Shown here: piece after piece, positions 1 through 8,923 of the stretch | Numbering within the stretch: position 1 is the first letter of the stretch | How the letters are laid out: each line of letters begins with the position of its first letter | Assembly: GCF_033843645.1 (NCBI RefSeq) | Contig: NZ_JAWXVZ010000006.1 | Coordinates: 285,282 to 349,281, forward strand | Direction of reading: 5' to 3' | Source: Pseudovibrio zosterae | Lineage (GTDB): Bacteria > Pseudomonadota > Alphaproteobacteria > Rhizobiales > Stappiaceae | Length of the DNA stretch: 64,000 nt | Notes under the pieces: model-generated | Seen by the model: the letters and a program-made list of their open reading frames with translations, nothing else | Told to the model about the DNA's origin: nothing | The model's database searches: none | Made by a program: the position numbers and the translations under genes

Positions 1-251
1 CAATGCGGTTCTTTTTGGTTTTTGGGTTACGTTTATGCTGCAATGCAACATAAGTCTCTGATTTTCTTGGATTTTATCGTATAGGCCGCCTGCATATTTT
101 CAAATAGCAATGTTCAATCAATTTTCGGGGAGTGCGTCCGCCCAACCGACATTGTCAAAAGCAGTTACACGAGATTTCCTCATGGATTTTTCTTGTTTCC
201 CTGAAGCAAATGTGGCACGAACAGTTCAGTTGAATTCATCATATATTTCCG

Positions 252-1565
252 GTGTTTATTGTGCATTCAGAACACATTGGTTCCTTCTATTCAGCCCAGT
301 TGGGTGATCGGAGAATTCATCCAGAGTTGGTGGGTGGGTTTCACAGCCAGATCGGCATCGTAGGAGGAGGTTTTGCGGGCCTGACGGCTGGTATTGAACT
401 TCTGAAACGCGGCCGCTCAGTCGTCCTGCTTGAAGCTGAGAGGATTGGATGGGGCGCTTCTGGTAGAAATGGAGGTTTTGTTTCTGCCGGTTTCGCCGAG
501 GGAATGGATGCAATCGAAGCCGCAGTCGGCCTTGAGGATGCCAAAAAGCTCTACAAGCTGTCTCAGGAAGGCGTCTCTTATGTGCGCCGCACACTTGAGG
601 GAGAGGGAGCGGCTACCCTGATCGAGGGTCACGGGTGGTTGAAGGTGCAGCGGCACAAAGGTGCGGATGCGCTCAAAAGGCGTCAGGAGAAGATGGCAAC
701 GCATTATGGGGTTGATCTGGACTTTTGGGAGACGGATCAGCTCAAGAGCAAACTGAAAACTGACCGTTATTTTCATGGCCTTCATAACCCGGAACCGTTC
801 CACATGGACCCTCTTGCCTACGCGGAGATATTGCTTGAGAAATTCCTGCGCCTTGGTGGGATCGTCCATGAAGAGACGCGCGTCCTTTCCTTGAAGCGAA
901 ACGGCGCTAGTTGGCGCATCAATACTGCGCATGGCTGTGTAAGTTGCGAGCATGTGGTGCTAGCGACCAGCGCGTATGGTGTCTTGAACCAGACTTACTA
1001 CCCGGTGGATCGGACCATGCAGCCGGTCGCGACCTATGTGATCGCCAGTGAAGTTCTGGGTGAGCGGTTGCGAGGTGCTGTCGATTTTGGCGGCTGTGTT
1101 GCGGATACACGCCGTGCCGGAGACTACTACCGTACGGTCGAGGGGGGAGAGCGGCTGCTGTGGGGTGGGCGCATAACGACCCGACGCTCTGAACCTAAGC
1201 GACTGGCAGAGTTGCTTAAAGCTCAGATCTTGCAGATCTATCCGCAGCTTGGAGACTTTCGCGTGGACTTTGCCTGGTCCGGCCTCATGGGATACTCGCG
1301 GACCAAAATGCCATTGATTGGCGAGCTGAAGCCGGGCCTTTGGGCGGTGACCGCGTTCGGCGGCCATGGGCTCAGCACAACGGCCATGGGCGGCGAAGTT
1401 GTTGCCAAAGGTATTGCCGAGGGGGATGATACCTGGCGGCTTTTCAATGCGTTTGGGCCGGTTTGGGCGGGCGGTTCCATTGGCCGTCTGGCAGTGCAGG
1501 CGGAATACATCCGCTTGCAGGCGTTGGATCGGTTTGAGGAAGCTCGGTCGGGGCGGGCAGGTTAG
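252..1565 (+). CDS. FAD-dependent oxidoreductase, DAO family
   Basis: The product resembles D-amino-acid-oxidase-fold flavoenzymes of the glycine oxidase / gamma-glutamylputrescine oxidase type, which oxidise amines or amino acids in the cytoplasm. A dinucleotide-binding GGGFAG motif lies at residues 38-43, followed by the ERIGWGASGRNGGF segment typical of this group at about 62-75, and a C-terminal AFGGHGLS flavin-contact motif. At 437 residues it has full family length. The start used is GTG at 252; a GTG at 261 is equally possible and changes only three residues. Its stop codon overlaps the stop of the convergent gene by 3 nt. The substrate cannot be told from the sequence, and no polyamine pathway genes lie nearby to support a putrescine role. 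Confidence 0.85.
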   Translation: MFIVHSEHIGSFYSAQLGDRRIHPELVGGFHSQIGIVGGGFAGLTAGIELLKRGRSVVLLEAERIGWGASGRNGGFVSAGFAEGMDAIEAAVGLEDAKKLYKLSQEGVSYVRRTLEGEGAATLIEGHGWLKVQRHKGADALKRRQEKMATHYGVDLDFWETDQLKSKLKTDRYFHGLHNPEPFHMDPLAYAEILLEKFLRLGGIVHEETRVLSLKRNGASWRINTAHGCVSCEHVVLATSAYGVLNQTYYPVDRTMQPVATYVIASEVLGERLRGAVDFGGCVADTRRAGDYYRTVEGGERLLWGGRITTRRSEPKRLAELLKAQILQIYPQLGDFRVDFAWSGLMGYSRTKMPLIGELKPGLWAVTAFGGHGLSTTAMGGEVVAKGIAEGDDTWRLFNAFGPVWAGGSIGRLAVQAEYIRLQALDRFEEARSGRAG

Positions 1566-2149
1566 CGTGCCGCGGCGCTTGAAGCTCGCTTCTGTTCAAT
1601 ATTGTGGGCCAGCCTCTGGAAGGCCCTAAGTGTGCGATCTGCTTCGGCAAGGAAGTTGCGATCAGCTGCAAACCAGAGTGTGTAACCACTCTCTTCGCCC
1701 TGAAATGCCCAGAGGCTTTCCATGGTCGCTTCAGCACCTTCCAAGTCGGTCTGGAACGTCAGGCTGTTTTCCGGCCCGTCTACAAGAGTGAAGCCGCTGC
1801 CTTCGTATTCGTCCAGAAACGTCCGTTGAATGTCCACCAGACGGTAGGGCCTGTGCTGGCGAAAAACCGCCTCAACTCCTTGCTCCCCCAAGTATTTGCA
1901 GCCTGGTCCGGTATCAGCGATATCTGGTGTTACACCGCTGCGATGGAGCCCGCCAACGGTGTCAGGGCACTCGAGGCCTGAGTAGTGCCGGAGGCCATCA
2001 AGTTGCTGTTTCCAGCCAGAGAGTACGGTGCTTGGCCGGTAGAGCAGGGCCTCAGCACTTGGGTCGGCAGCATTTGCCTTGTCCAAATGGCTGAGGGCCG
2101 CGCCAAATACGAGGGCGGCTCCAATACAAGCTTTCAAACCCGAATGCAT
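1562..2149 (-). CDS. Secreted protein of unknown function
   Basis: I do not recognise this 195-residue protein. It begins with a plausible Sec signal peptide: a basic start, a hydrophobic stretch, and an ANA-A cleavage-like site near residue 28. The mature part has two cysteines (in ECPDT and PGCKYL) that could form a disulfide, and no membrane span. The start lies 6 nt downstream of the moxR-like stop, so the two are almost certainly co-transcribed. It may be a periplasmic partner of the ATPase pathway, but that is inference from position only. Confidence 0.7.
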   Translation of the reverse strand: MHSGLKACIGAALVFGAALSHLDKANAADPSAEALLYRPSTVLSGWKQQLDGLRHYSGLECPDTVGGLHRSGVTPDIADTGPGCKYLGEQGVEAVFRQHRPYRLVDIQRTFLDEYEGSGFTLVDGPENSLTFQTDLEGAEATMESLWAFQGEESGYTLWFAADRNFLAEADRTLRAFQRLAHNIEQKRASSAAAR

Positions 2150-2155
2150 GGGGCG

Positions 2156-3001
2156 TCACTTGCCTCTGTTCAGAAATGCGAGACGCTCGAAGAGATGCAC
2201 GTCCTGCTCGTTCTTCAGCAGCGCCCCATGGAGCGGAGGGATGATTTTACGTTGATCCGCTTCGTGAAGCGTTTCCGCATCGATGTCTTCGTTGAGCAGC
2301 AGTTTGATCCAGTCCAACAGCTCGGAGGTTGATGGTTTCTTCTTCAGACCCGGCAGCTCGCGCATATTGTAAAAGGTGCTTAGTGCTTCTTTCAAAAGCC
2401 GATCTTTGATCTTGCCGAAGTGCACATCAACGATCTCAGCCATGGTTTCGGCATCTGGAAACTTGATGAAATGGAAGAAGCAGCGACGCAGGAAGGCGTC
2501 CGGCAGATCTTTCTCGTTGTTCGAGGTAATAATCACAATTGGGCGCTGCTTTGCGGTAACGGTTTCGCCGGTTTCATACACGTTGAACTCCATCCGATCG
2601 AGCTCCTGAAGCAGATCGTTTGGAAACTCGATATCGGCCTTGTCGACCTCGTCAATCAGCAGAACCGGGCGTGCATCCATCTCAAATGCCTGCCACAGTT
2701 TGCCTTTCTTGATGTAGTTTCGGATGTCTTTCACCCGTTCATCGCCAAGCTGACTGTCTCGAAGGCGGGAAACTGCGTCGTATTCGTAAAGGCCCTGCTG
2801 CGCTTTGGTGGTGGACTTCACGTGCCATTCCAGCAGCGGAGTTCCAAGGCTTTGAGCGATTTCGCGGGCCAGAACAGTTTTTCCGGTCCCCGGTTCGCCT
2901 TTGACCAAGAGAGGGCGTTCAAGCGCAATCGCTGCATTGACCGCTACGCGTAGGTCTTCTGTGGCGACATAGTTTGAGGTGCCGTTAAACCGCATGAACA
3001 A
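2156..3001 (-). CDS. MoxR-family AAA+ ATPase
   Basis: MoxR-type AAA+ ATPases act as chaperones that mature or insert cofactors into partner protein complexes. Walker A is GEPGTGKT at residues 35-42 and Walker B LLIDEVD at about 114-120, followed by an arginine-rich sensor region (DAFLRRCFFHF). At 281 residues the length is normal. MoxR genes are usually followed by a von Willebrand factor A (CoxE-type) gene; here the next gene in the operon is a small secreted protein instead. No metalloenzyme that it might serve lies in the window. Confidence 0.88.
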   Translation of the reverse strand: MFMRFNGTSNYVATEDLRVAVNAAIALERPLLVKGEPGTGKTVLAREIAQSLGTPLLEWHVKSTTKAQQGLYEYDAVSRLRDSQLGDERVKDIRNYIKKGKLWQAFEMDARPVLLIDEVDKADIEFPNDLLQELDRMEFNVYETGETVTAKQRPIVIITSNNEKDLPDAFLRRCFFHFIKFPDAETMAEIVDVHFGKIKDRLLKEALSTFYNMRELPGLKKKPSTSELLDWIKLLLNEDIDAETLHEADQRKIIPPLHGALLKNEQDVHLFERLAFLNRGK

Positions 3002-3113
3002 TCCTTTTCACTCACTGAGCACAAGCTCTGCCCGAATTCGCACGGAAGACTAATCTCTCCCAACATCATGGGCAATCCCTTCCAGCTTCGCCATTGGAGC
3101 TATGTTTCAAAGA

Positions 3114-3129
3114 GTGGGCAAAACTTGCC
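3114..3129. promoter_or_regulatory. Dyad upstream of the flgE sigma-54 promoter
   Basis: GTGGGCAAAACTTGCC has the inverted arms GGCAA and TTGCC around AAC. The identical 16 bases occur at 19965-19980, and a close relative at 15210-15224, each upstream of a sigma-54-type flagellar promoter. The centre is about 140 bp upstream of the start predicted for the promoter at 3235. I infer an enhancer site for a FlbD-like activator; FlbD ftr elements in Caulobacter are also GGC/GCC dyads. Confidence 0.6.
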
Positions 3130-3172
3130 GCACCTCAGGGCTTTTTTGCCGGGCGCAGGGTTAATTTGTGGC

Positions 3173-3188
3173 TTAACTCTTTGTTAAT
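3173..3188. promoter_or_regulatory. CtrA-type box before flgE
   Basis: TTAA-CTCTTTG-TTAAT matches the full alphaproteobacterial CtrA consensus TTAA-N7-TTAA, with T in place of the commonly following C. It lies about 50 bp upstream of the flgE -24/-12 promoter. Binding is inferred from the motif only. Confidence 0.6.
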
Positions 3189-3234
3189 CATAGATAATGC
3201 GCTGAAAATAAAGAGGATTTTAATTATCGGTGTT

Positions 3235-3250
3235 TGGCATCCTATTTGCT
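3235..3250 (+). promoter_or_regulatory. Sigma-54 type promoter of flgE
   Basis: TGGCATCCTATTTGCT has the invariant GG and GC exactly 10 bases apart and matches TGGCA-N6-TTGC. The predicted transcription start is about 3261, 40 nt before the flgE start codon. Confidence 0.75.
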
Positions 3251-3300
3251 CAAGTCTTGGCATCGGATTGCGCGGTGACGCGAAGAGAAATGGGAATGAA

Positions 3301-4971
3301 ATGAGTATTTATGGAGCAATTAACTCCGCTACGACGGGCCTTGATGCCCAGTCGCAAGCGTTGGAGAATATCTCTGGTAACGTGGCGAACTCCTCGACCA
3401 CGGGCTACAAGCGCCTAGACACGAGCTTTAGTGATCTTGTTTCCAGCACCGGTTCACGTCAGGCCGATCAGGTTGCAGGCACCGTTTATGCGACCTCTAG
3501 GGCTACAAATACTCAGCAAGGGGACGTGAGCAGTTATGACGTGGAAACCTACATGGCCATCAACGGCAGTGGGTACTTCGTGGTGACGGATGCTGACGGT
3601 CTCACCAATTTGAGCCCTAGCTATAAGTACACCCGCGCAGGAGACTTTGAGCTGGATGAGGACCGTTACCTCGTCAATGCTTCAGGGTATTATTTGCAAG
3701 GCTATCCGGTAAATACCACTACTGGCGCAGTGGCAGACAAGTTCGAGCCCATACGGATTTCTGATCAGCCAATGCCGGCGCAGCCTTCTGAGCAGATCGA
3801 CTATCAGGCCAACCTCCCATCAACGCCGTCCACTGAGCGTTACAATCCAGATGTGCCGTCCTCAAAGTTTGTTGATCCATCTGTGTTTGCGACCACAGAG
3901 ACCGATACTTCTATTTCTCTCGTAAACGGTACCGGTGATGTGCTTTCCGTTGACGACAATCTCGTCGATGTGGCTGCGTTCGATCTGAACGACGTTTTTG
4001 ACATTACGGTTGATGGCTCAAGCAGCACCTTCACCATTGATGCCACCACCACCATCAAGGACTTCCTTGATAACCTGAACCAGTATAACGGTGTCTCCGC
4101 AGACATTGATGCCACCGGGCAGTTGACGATCTCAACCAGTGTTCCTTTGACCATTGGCGAGAATACGGGTGACCCGCTTGGTGGTACGCCGATCTCTGAG
4201 ACCCCGACCTCGAATGTGGGCGGCGGTCCGGTAGATACCACTCAGGTGGCTGCGAAGAATAACAGCACATTCATCGATAGCACCATTTCTGGCGGCTCCG
4301 TGACCGTGTACGACACCAACGGTACGCCAATTAACGTTGAGATGCGCTGGTCGCTGGATAGCGAAGACAACTGGTCGCTGTTCTATAACTCTGCGCCAAG
4401 TGCAACAGGTGATGACACCGCCTGGTCCAAGATCGGCAATGTGGCATTTGATGCCGCCGGCCGCATGGTTTCTCCAGCTGACGGCAACATGACCATTCCC
4501 GATCTCAACGTGAATGGCGTGTCAGCAGGCGACATCATTCTGGACTTCGGCACAAACAACCTCACTCAGTATGATGACACGGTAGGTTTTGCGACGAGTG
4601 TTGACATTGAACAGGATGGTTATGCATCTGGTGAACTCGTCGGCATCTCCATCAACTCAGACGGTATGATCACGGGCAATTACTCCAACAGTAAGTCCCA
4701 AGATCTTTACCGCGTGCCGATTGCAACTTTCGCTGCTGAGCAGGAATTGCAGCGAATCGATGGCTCTGCATTTGCGGCAACACCGACGTCAGGTGAGCCG
4801 GACTTCAGAAATGGCGGGACAATTCGTGCAAAGGCTTTGGAGGCATCAAACGCCGATATTGCTAAGGAATTCTCTAAGTTGATCATCACTCAGCAGGCTT
4901 ATTCGGCTAACTCTCGAGTGTTGTCTACAGCGAACACAATGCTTGACGCCGTTCTAAATATCGTGCGTTAA
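3301..4971 (+). CDS. flgE: Flagellar hook protein FlgE
   Basis: FlgE polymerises into the flexible hook that joins rod to filament. The 556-residue product begins MSIYGAINSATTGLDAQSQ, the conserved N-terminal rod/hook helix with the ANSSTTGYKR turn near residues 30-40. It ends with the matching C-terminal coiled coil (QQAYSANSRVLSTANTMLD). The middle is Thr/Ser/Asp-rich and makes the protein longer than the roughly 400 residues of the enteric form, as is common in alphaproteobacteria. The reading frame is open upstream to 3094, but ATG 3301 is chosen because homology starts there and because the sigma-54 promoter lies inside the upstream extension. It is the first gene of flgE-flgK-flgL. Confidence 0.95.
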   Translation: MSIYGAINSATTGLDAQSQALENISGNVANSSTTGYKRLDTSFSDLVSSTGSRQADQVAGTVYATSRATNTQQGDVSSYDVETYMAINGSGYFVVTDADGLTNLSPSYKYTRAGDFELDEDRYLVNASGYYLQGYPVNTTTGAVADKFEPIRISDQPMPAQPSEQIDYQANLPSTPSTERYNPDVPSSKFVDPSVFATTETDTSISLVNGTGDVLSVDDNLVDVAAFDLNDVFDITVDGSSSTFTIDATTTIKDFLDNLNQYNGVSADIDATGQLTISTSVPLTIGENTGDPLGGTPISETPTSNVGGGPVDTTQVAAKNNSTFIDSTISGGSVTVYDTNGTPINVEMRWSLDSEDNWSLFYNSAPSATGDDTAWSKIGNVAFDAAGRMVSPADGNMTIPDLNVNGVSAGDIILDFGTNNLTQYDDTVGFATSVDIEQDGYASGELVGISINSDGMITGNYSNSKSQDLYRVPIATFAAEQELQRIDGSAFAATPTSGEPDFRNGGTIRAKALEASNADIAKEFSKLIITQQAYSANSRVLSTANTMLDAVLNIVR

Positions 4972-4986
4972 CTGATTGAATCTCAT

Positions 4987-5009
4987 GGGCGGCTGAAACT
5001 CAGCCGTCC
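4987..5009 (+). other. Intercistronic hairpin between flgE and flgK
   Basis: A 9-bp stem (one G-U pair; core CGGCTG-AAACT-CAGCCG) lies 15 nt after the flgE stop and ends 20 nt before the flgK start. No U-run follows, so it is not a simple terminator. It may protect the flgE 3' end and let hook mRNA be more abundant than flgK mRNA; this is inference. Confidence 0.6.
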
Positions 5010-5029
5010 ATCTGTTGGAGTTGGATGAT

Positions 5030-6895
5030 ATGAGCTTGACCTCTGCTTTGAATGCTGCCGCCTCAGGCCTGTCCCTGATTAATTCTCAGCTAAAGGTTAC
5101 ATCCACAAACATCGCTAACGCGAATACCGAGGGTTATACCACCAAGTCTCTACCCGGGACGCAAGGGGTGAATGAGACCTCCGGTAGCTCTTATGTGATG
5201 TCCACACAAGTCAAGCGGCAAGTTGATGAAACCCTTCGAAATGCCTATTGGTCCGAGCTCAGCGGTGGTGGTTTTGCAAAGACGCTTGCAACCTATACAG
5301 CCCGTCTGGATTCATTGTTCGGTTCGCTGGATGACAGCACCAGCCTGCCCAACCGCGTGACTGAATTCACAGATGCATTGACCCAGTTGGCGGCCGATCC
5401 GTCATCCCAGTCTGTACAGGCGACTGTTGTCTCTGCGGCCGAAGGTTTAGCGTTCACGTTGAACAACACCTCAGAGCAGGTGCAGGGCATGCGCGCCGAA
5501 GCGGACTCCATGACCTACGATCAGGTCCAGTCCGTCAACGAGATCCTGAAGAGCATTGAGGCGCAGGAAACACGGATCATCGAAACGCGGGCGGAAGGTC
5601 AGTCTACCGCCGAGCTGGATGATCAGATGGACATGCTCTTGAAAGATCTGTCCAACTACATGGACGTTGAGGTGCACAAGGACTCCGATGGTGCCCTGCG
5701 CATTTCAACTCAGTCCGGCCACACGCTTTATGATGACGAGGCCTCACAGCTTTCCTTCGAGCGTACCGCGCATCTGACTGCTGGTGTTGAGGGCGGTCCG
5801 CTGTCTGTTGTGTCTCCCAATGGTTCCGAGATGAAGCTGTCCGCTGCCGACATGCAAGGGGGCTCCATTGGTGGCCTTCTGACGCTGCGCGATGAGGTTT
5901 TGCCGGAAGCGCAGACGCAGCTTGACGAAATTGCCCATTCCATGTCCTTGGCATTGTCCCGCAATGTCGATGGGGGAAACGCGGCCGATGATGGCGCGAC
6001 CCCGCCTGTGGAGACAGGGTTTGCAGCTGATGTCAGTGGTTATGATCAGCCTGGCGATGTGATCGAGCTGAGCTTTACCACGGCAAGCGGGCTTACCCGC
6101 GATGTATCGTTTGTTGCGGTGAGCGATCCGTCTATGCTGCCACTTGACGGCAGTGCCACCGCTGGTGCCGACGATTTGGTGTTTGGAATTGATATCTCTG
6201 GCTCTGGTGCATCCATTGAAGACCAGATCTCAAACGCTTTGGGCCCCAAGTTTTCCGTTTCGGTTGATGCTGGTGGTGAGCTGACGGTCTTGACGGATAC
6301 GGCGTCTACGGGCGTAACCATGACAGGCCTGACCTCGTACACGGCGAAAACCGATGTATCTGAGCCTGGATTGGCCGTGCCGGTGTTCACTGACGGCCGG
6401 GATGGGGGCAAGCCATACACTGGTGCCCTTGAGAACGGTGGTCAGAAGGCTGGCTATGCGCTGGCAATCAAGGTCAATCCTGAAGTTTCGGATGATCCGT
6501 CCATTCTTGGTGGGGAGGCCGGGGGCAGTGGCTCCAGTGCGCAGGATAGTACCCGTGCCGAGTATCTGATCGACCAGCTCAACACCACTCAGTTTACCTT
6601 CTCCTCGGAGACGGGCATTGGCGCCAGCCAGTCGCCTTTCCAAGGCTCCATTGCCGATTTCACCCGTCAGGTGATCTCCACCCAAGGTGCGCAAGCTGAC
6701 ACCGCTCAGCGCCGCCTTGATGTAACCGAGACGGCGGTTTCAACGGCAAAACTTGCCTATGAGCAGAGCTACAAGGTGGATGTGGACGAGCAGCTTGTGA
6801 ACTTGCTTGAGCTGCAGAATGCCTATTCGGCAAATGCTCGCGTGCTGTCTGCGGTCAACAGCATGTTTGATGAATTGATGCAGGTGGTACGCTAA
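5030..6895 (+). CDS. flgK: Hook-associated protein 1, FlgK
   Basis: FlgK forms the first hook-filament junction ring. The protein starts MSLTSALNAAASGLSLINSQ and carries the ANTEGYTTKSL turn of the rod/hook/HAP family near residue 35-45. It ends with the partner helix (LVNLLELQNAYSANARVLSAVNSMFDEL). At 621 residues it is within the usual range. An in-frame TTG at 5015 would add five residues; ATG 5030 is preferred from family alignment and the GGAG at 5017-5020. The stop is one base before the flgL start, so translation is probably coupled. Confidence 0.95.
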   Translation: MSLTSALNAAASGLSLINSQLKVTSTNIANANTEGYTTKSLPGTQGVNETSGSSYVMSTQVKRQVDETLRNAYWSELSGGGFAKTLATYTARLDSLFGSLDDSTSLPNRVTEFTDALTQLAADPSSQSVQATVVSAAEGLAFTLNNTSEQVQGMRAEADSMTYDQVQSVNEILKSIEAQETRIIETRAEGQSTAELDDQMDMLLKDLSNYMDVEVHKDSDGALRISTQSGHTLYDDEASQLSFERTAHLTAGVEGGPLSVVSPNGSEMKLSAADMQGGSIGGLLTLRDEVLPEAQTQLDEIAHSMSLALSRNVDGGNAADDGATPPVETGFAADVSGYDQPGDVIELSFTTASGLTRDVSFVAVSDPSMLPLDGSATAGADDLVFGIDISGSGASIEDQISNALGPKFSVSVDAGGELTVLTDTASTGVTMTGLTSYTAKTDVSEPGLAVPVFTDGRDGGKPYTGALENGGQKAGYALAIKVNPEVSDDPSILGGEAGGSGSSAQDSTRAEYLIDQLNTTQFTFSSETGIGASQSPFQGSIADFTRQVISTQGAQADTAQRRLDVTETAVSTAKLAYEQSYKVDVDEQLVNLLELQNAYSANARVLSAVNSMFDELMQVVR

Positions 6896-6896
6896 C

Positions 6897-8432
6897 ATGA
6901 GCATTTTCGGGGTTTCTTCAAACAGCACATTCCTCGCGGACTTGATCGTCAATCAAAAGCGCGAGTTTGAAACCAAGTCCACGCAGCTGGTCTCTGGCAA
7001 GGTTTCTCAGACCTATGGCGGTCTGGGCGAGCAGCGCCACCTGAACCTCTCTTTGAAGTCTGAGGTTGGACGTATCGAGGCCTATCAGACCAGCGGTGAT
7101 GTTGCCTCCATCCATCTGAAAACCTTGAACACGACGTTGGAGCGGATGGAGGAGCTGCGCCGCGAGGCCGTCTCAGCCATCGATCCGAACAGCTACGTGA
7201 TGACCACTGACGGACAAACGACCTCACAGGCGACGGCAGAAATTGCCATGCGCGAAGTGGTGTCGCTGCTGAACACTGATGTGAGTGGTTACTATCTCTA
7301 CGGTGGCGGGGATGCCAAAGGCAGCCCCGTTGCGTCCTTTGATGAGATCATGGAAGGCGATGGCTCCAAGATGGGCCTGAAGCAGGTCATGGACGCCTTC
7401 TCGACAGCGCATCTTGGTCCAAGCGGGCAGGGGCGTCTTGATACGGCTGTAACCTCTGGTGGCGGTACTGCCACAGTTACGCTTTCAGAGCTTTCCACGG
7501 GCGACTTTGGTTTCAAGATTGCTGGCGTATCAGCCACAGGCGCGGCCATCTCAACAAACTATAGTGCCGCAGCGGGTGCGACGCCGGCAGATGCGTCTGC
7601 AACGCTGAATGCGCAGCCGCTAGAGGGTGATGCGGTCACCTTTGATCTAACGTTGCCTGATGGCACCTCAAAGAAAATCAGTCTGACGGCCACCAGCGAA
7701 GCTTCTGGCGAGCCGGGCACGTTCCAGATTGGCGCGGATGTCGATCAGACGGCAGCAAATCTGGATGCTGCGCTGAAGTCAGAACTCTCCGATGCTGCCA
7801 ACACCGATCTGAAGGCTGTCTCTGATCAGCAAGCCGGGGCGGAGTTCTTCGGTACCTATGATAGTGCCCGAGATCCTGCGGTTCCCTATTTGCCGGATGC
7901 GTCAGGTGAAGCCCTCGTAGATGGCTCCGCTCAGATTTTTGAATGGTACCAGGGGGATGTCCCAGAAGGCGATGCGCGGTCAGAAAAGTTCGCCTTGATC
8001 GACAACGGTCTCAAGGTTGAGTATGGCGCATCGGCGCAGGAGCGTGGTTTTGCCGAGCTTCTTCAGGGAATGGCCGTTTTTGTAGCTGCTGACTTTCAGC
8101 CGGGGACTTCCGGGTCTGATCCTGAAGCGGTTGCGCGCGAGTACTACAGCGCGCTTTCAGAGCGCACAGACTCTGACCTTTCCGTGCCGGACAACCGGCA
8201 GTCTGGGGTCCAGAGTGTGGCTGTAGAGATGAGCATTTCCTACAAGACCGTGGAGAACACCTCTGACCGACTGGACCAAAAGAAACTGACCTACGAGCAG
8301 ATGATTGGCGGCATCGAGAACGTTGACAAGGAGCAGACAGCGACCGAGCTTCTGCAGATCCAGACCAATCTGGAAACCAGCTACGCGGTAACGACCCGGC
8401 TCCTGAGCTTGTCTCTCTCCAACTACTTCTAG
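6897..8432 (+). CDS. flgL: Hook-filament junction protein FlgL (flagellin-like)
   Basis: The 511-residue product has a flagellin-type N-terminal coiled coil (STFLADLIVNQKREFETKS, residues about 10-30) and a C-terminal partner (LLQIQTNLETSYAVTTRLLSLSLSNYF), with a large variable insert between. Its place directly after flgK identifies it as FlgL, the adaptor to which the filament is anchored. It is longer than the roughly 320-residue enteric FlgL because of the middle domain. It is last in the flgE-K-L operon; a hairpin terminator follows at 8467-8499. Confidence 0.9.
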   Translation: MSIFGVSSNSTFLADLIVNQKREFETKSTQLVSGKVSQTYGGLGEQRHLNLSLKSEVGRIEAYQTSGDVASIHLKTLNTTLERMEELRREAVSAIDPNSYVMTTDGQTTSQATAEIAMREVVSLLNTDVSGYYLYGGGDAKGSPVASFDEIMEGDGSKMGLKQVMDAFSTAHLGPSGQGRLDTAVTSGGGTATVTLSELSTGDFGFKIAGVSATGAAISTNYSAAAGATPADASATLNAQPLEGDAVTFDLTLPDGTSKKISLTATSEASGEPGTFQIGADVDQTAANLDAALKSELSDAANTDLKAVSDQQAGAEFFGTYDSARDPAVPYLPDASGEALVDGSAQIFEWYQGDVPEGDARSEKFALIDNGLKVEYGASAQERGFAELLQGMAVFVAADFQPGTSGSDPEAVAREYYSALSERTDSDLSVPDNRQSGVQSVAVEMSISYKTVENTSDRLDQKKLTYEQMIGGIENVDKEQTATELLQIQTNLETSYAVTTRLLSLSLSNYF

Positions 8433-8466
8433 GTGCTCTTTCTGCCCAGTTGGCAGTAAGACCTCA

Positions 8467-8499
8467 CAAAAACAAAAAAAGGGCCGGATTTTCCGGCCC
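8467..8499 (-). terminator. Terminator between convergent flgL and flaF
   Basis: GGGCCGGA-TTT-TCCGGCCC forms a perfect 8-bp stem (8481-8499). The A-rich run on its left gives a strong U-tract for transcripts on the minus strand (flbT-flaF). On the plus strand the tail is short, so it stops flgL transcription less well. Confidence 0.85.
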
Positions 8500-8533
8500 T
8501 TACGCGTATCTGCAAATGCCAATCGGCTCTTGA

Positions 8534-8923
8534 TCAGCGCTGCGCTGGTGGCTCAGTCTGGCCGCGCAAGCCTGCTGCAATGGCACGATTGATGTTGATC
8601 AGCGTATCAAGGCTGTCCTTGTTCGGTCTGGCAAGAATGTTCATTGTCTCGCGCATGATGAACACACCCAGATTGCCAATGTTGGTCTTGATCTCCGGCG
8701 GCAAAGGACTCTCTTCAGCTGTCGCATCCGTTGTAAAGATAGTCCATAGCTTCCGGTTGAAGATCAGCACTTCGTTGCGATCTTCTCGGGAGTAGTTGTC
8801 CCAGTCATTCTTGAGCAGCGTCAGCCGTGCTGCCGCCTTCATAAGAAGTTCCGCTTCAAGCTCTCTCGGATCAGCGGTGTTCTTTGCGCTATTCTGGTAG
8901 GCTTGGGTTGCTTGCTGATACAT
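8534..8923 (-). CDS. flaF: Flagellin synthesis regulator FlaF
   Basis: FlaF is a small alphaproteobacterial protein that promotes flagellin synthesis or secretion and in Caulobacter acts opposite to FlbT. The 129-residue sequence has the family features: MYQQATQAYQNSAKNTADPRELEA at the start (shown in part), NRKLWTIF near residue 57, and NLGVFIMRETM in the last third. Its start codon lies inside the end of flbT, giving a 35-nt overlap in a different frame, which suggests tight translational coupling. The pair faces the flgE-K-L operon and lies upstream of the two flagellin genes they would control. Confidence 0.9.
   Translation of the reverse strand: MYQQATQAYQNSAKNTADPRELEAELLMKAAARLTLLKNDWDNYSREDRNEVLIFNRKLWTIFTTDATAEESPLPPEIKTNIGNLGVFIMRETMNILARPNKDSLDTLININRAIAAGLRGQTEPPAQR

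Noticed and set aside
110..307. 65-residue open frame at the left edge
   Set aside because: No ribosome site, no recognisable domain, and it overlaps the better-supported oxidoreductase start.
3094..3300. Longer FlgE start at 3094
   Set aside because: The extra 69 residues are not FlgE-like and would span the sigma-54 promoter and CtrA box.
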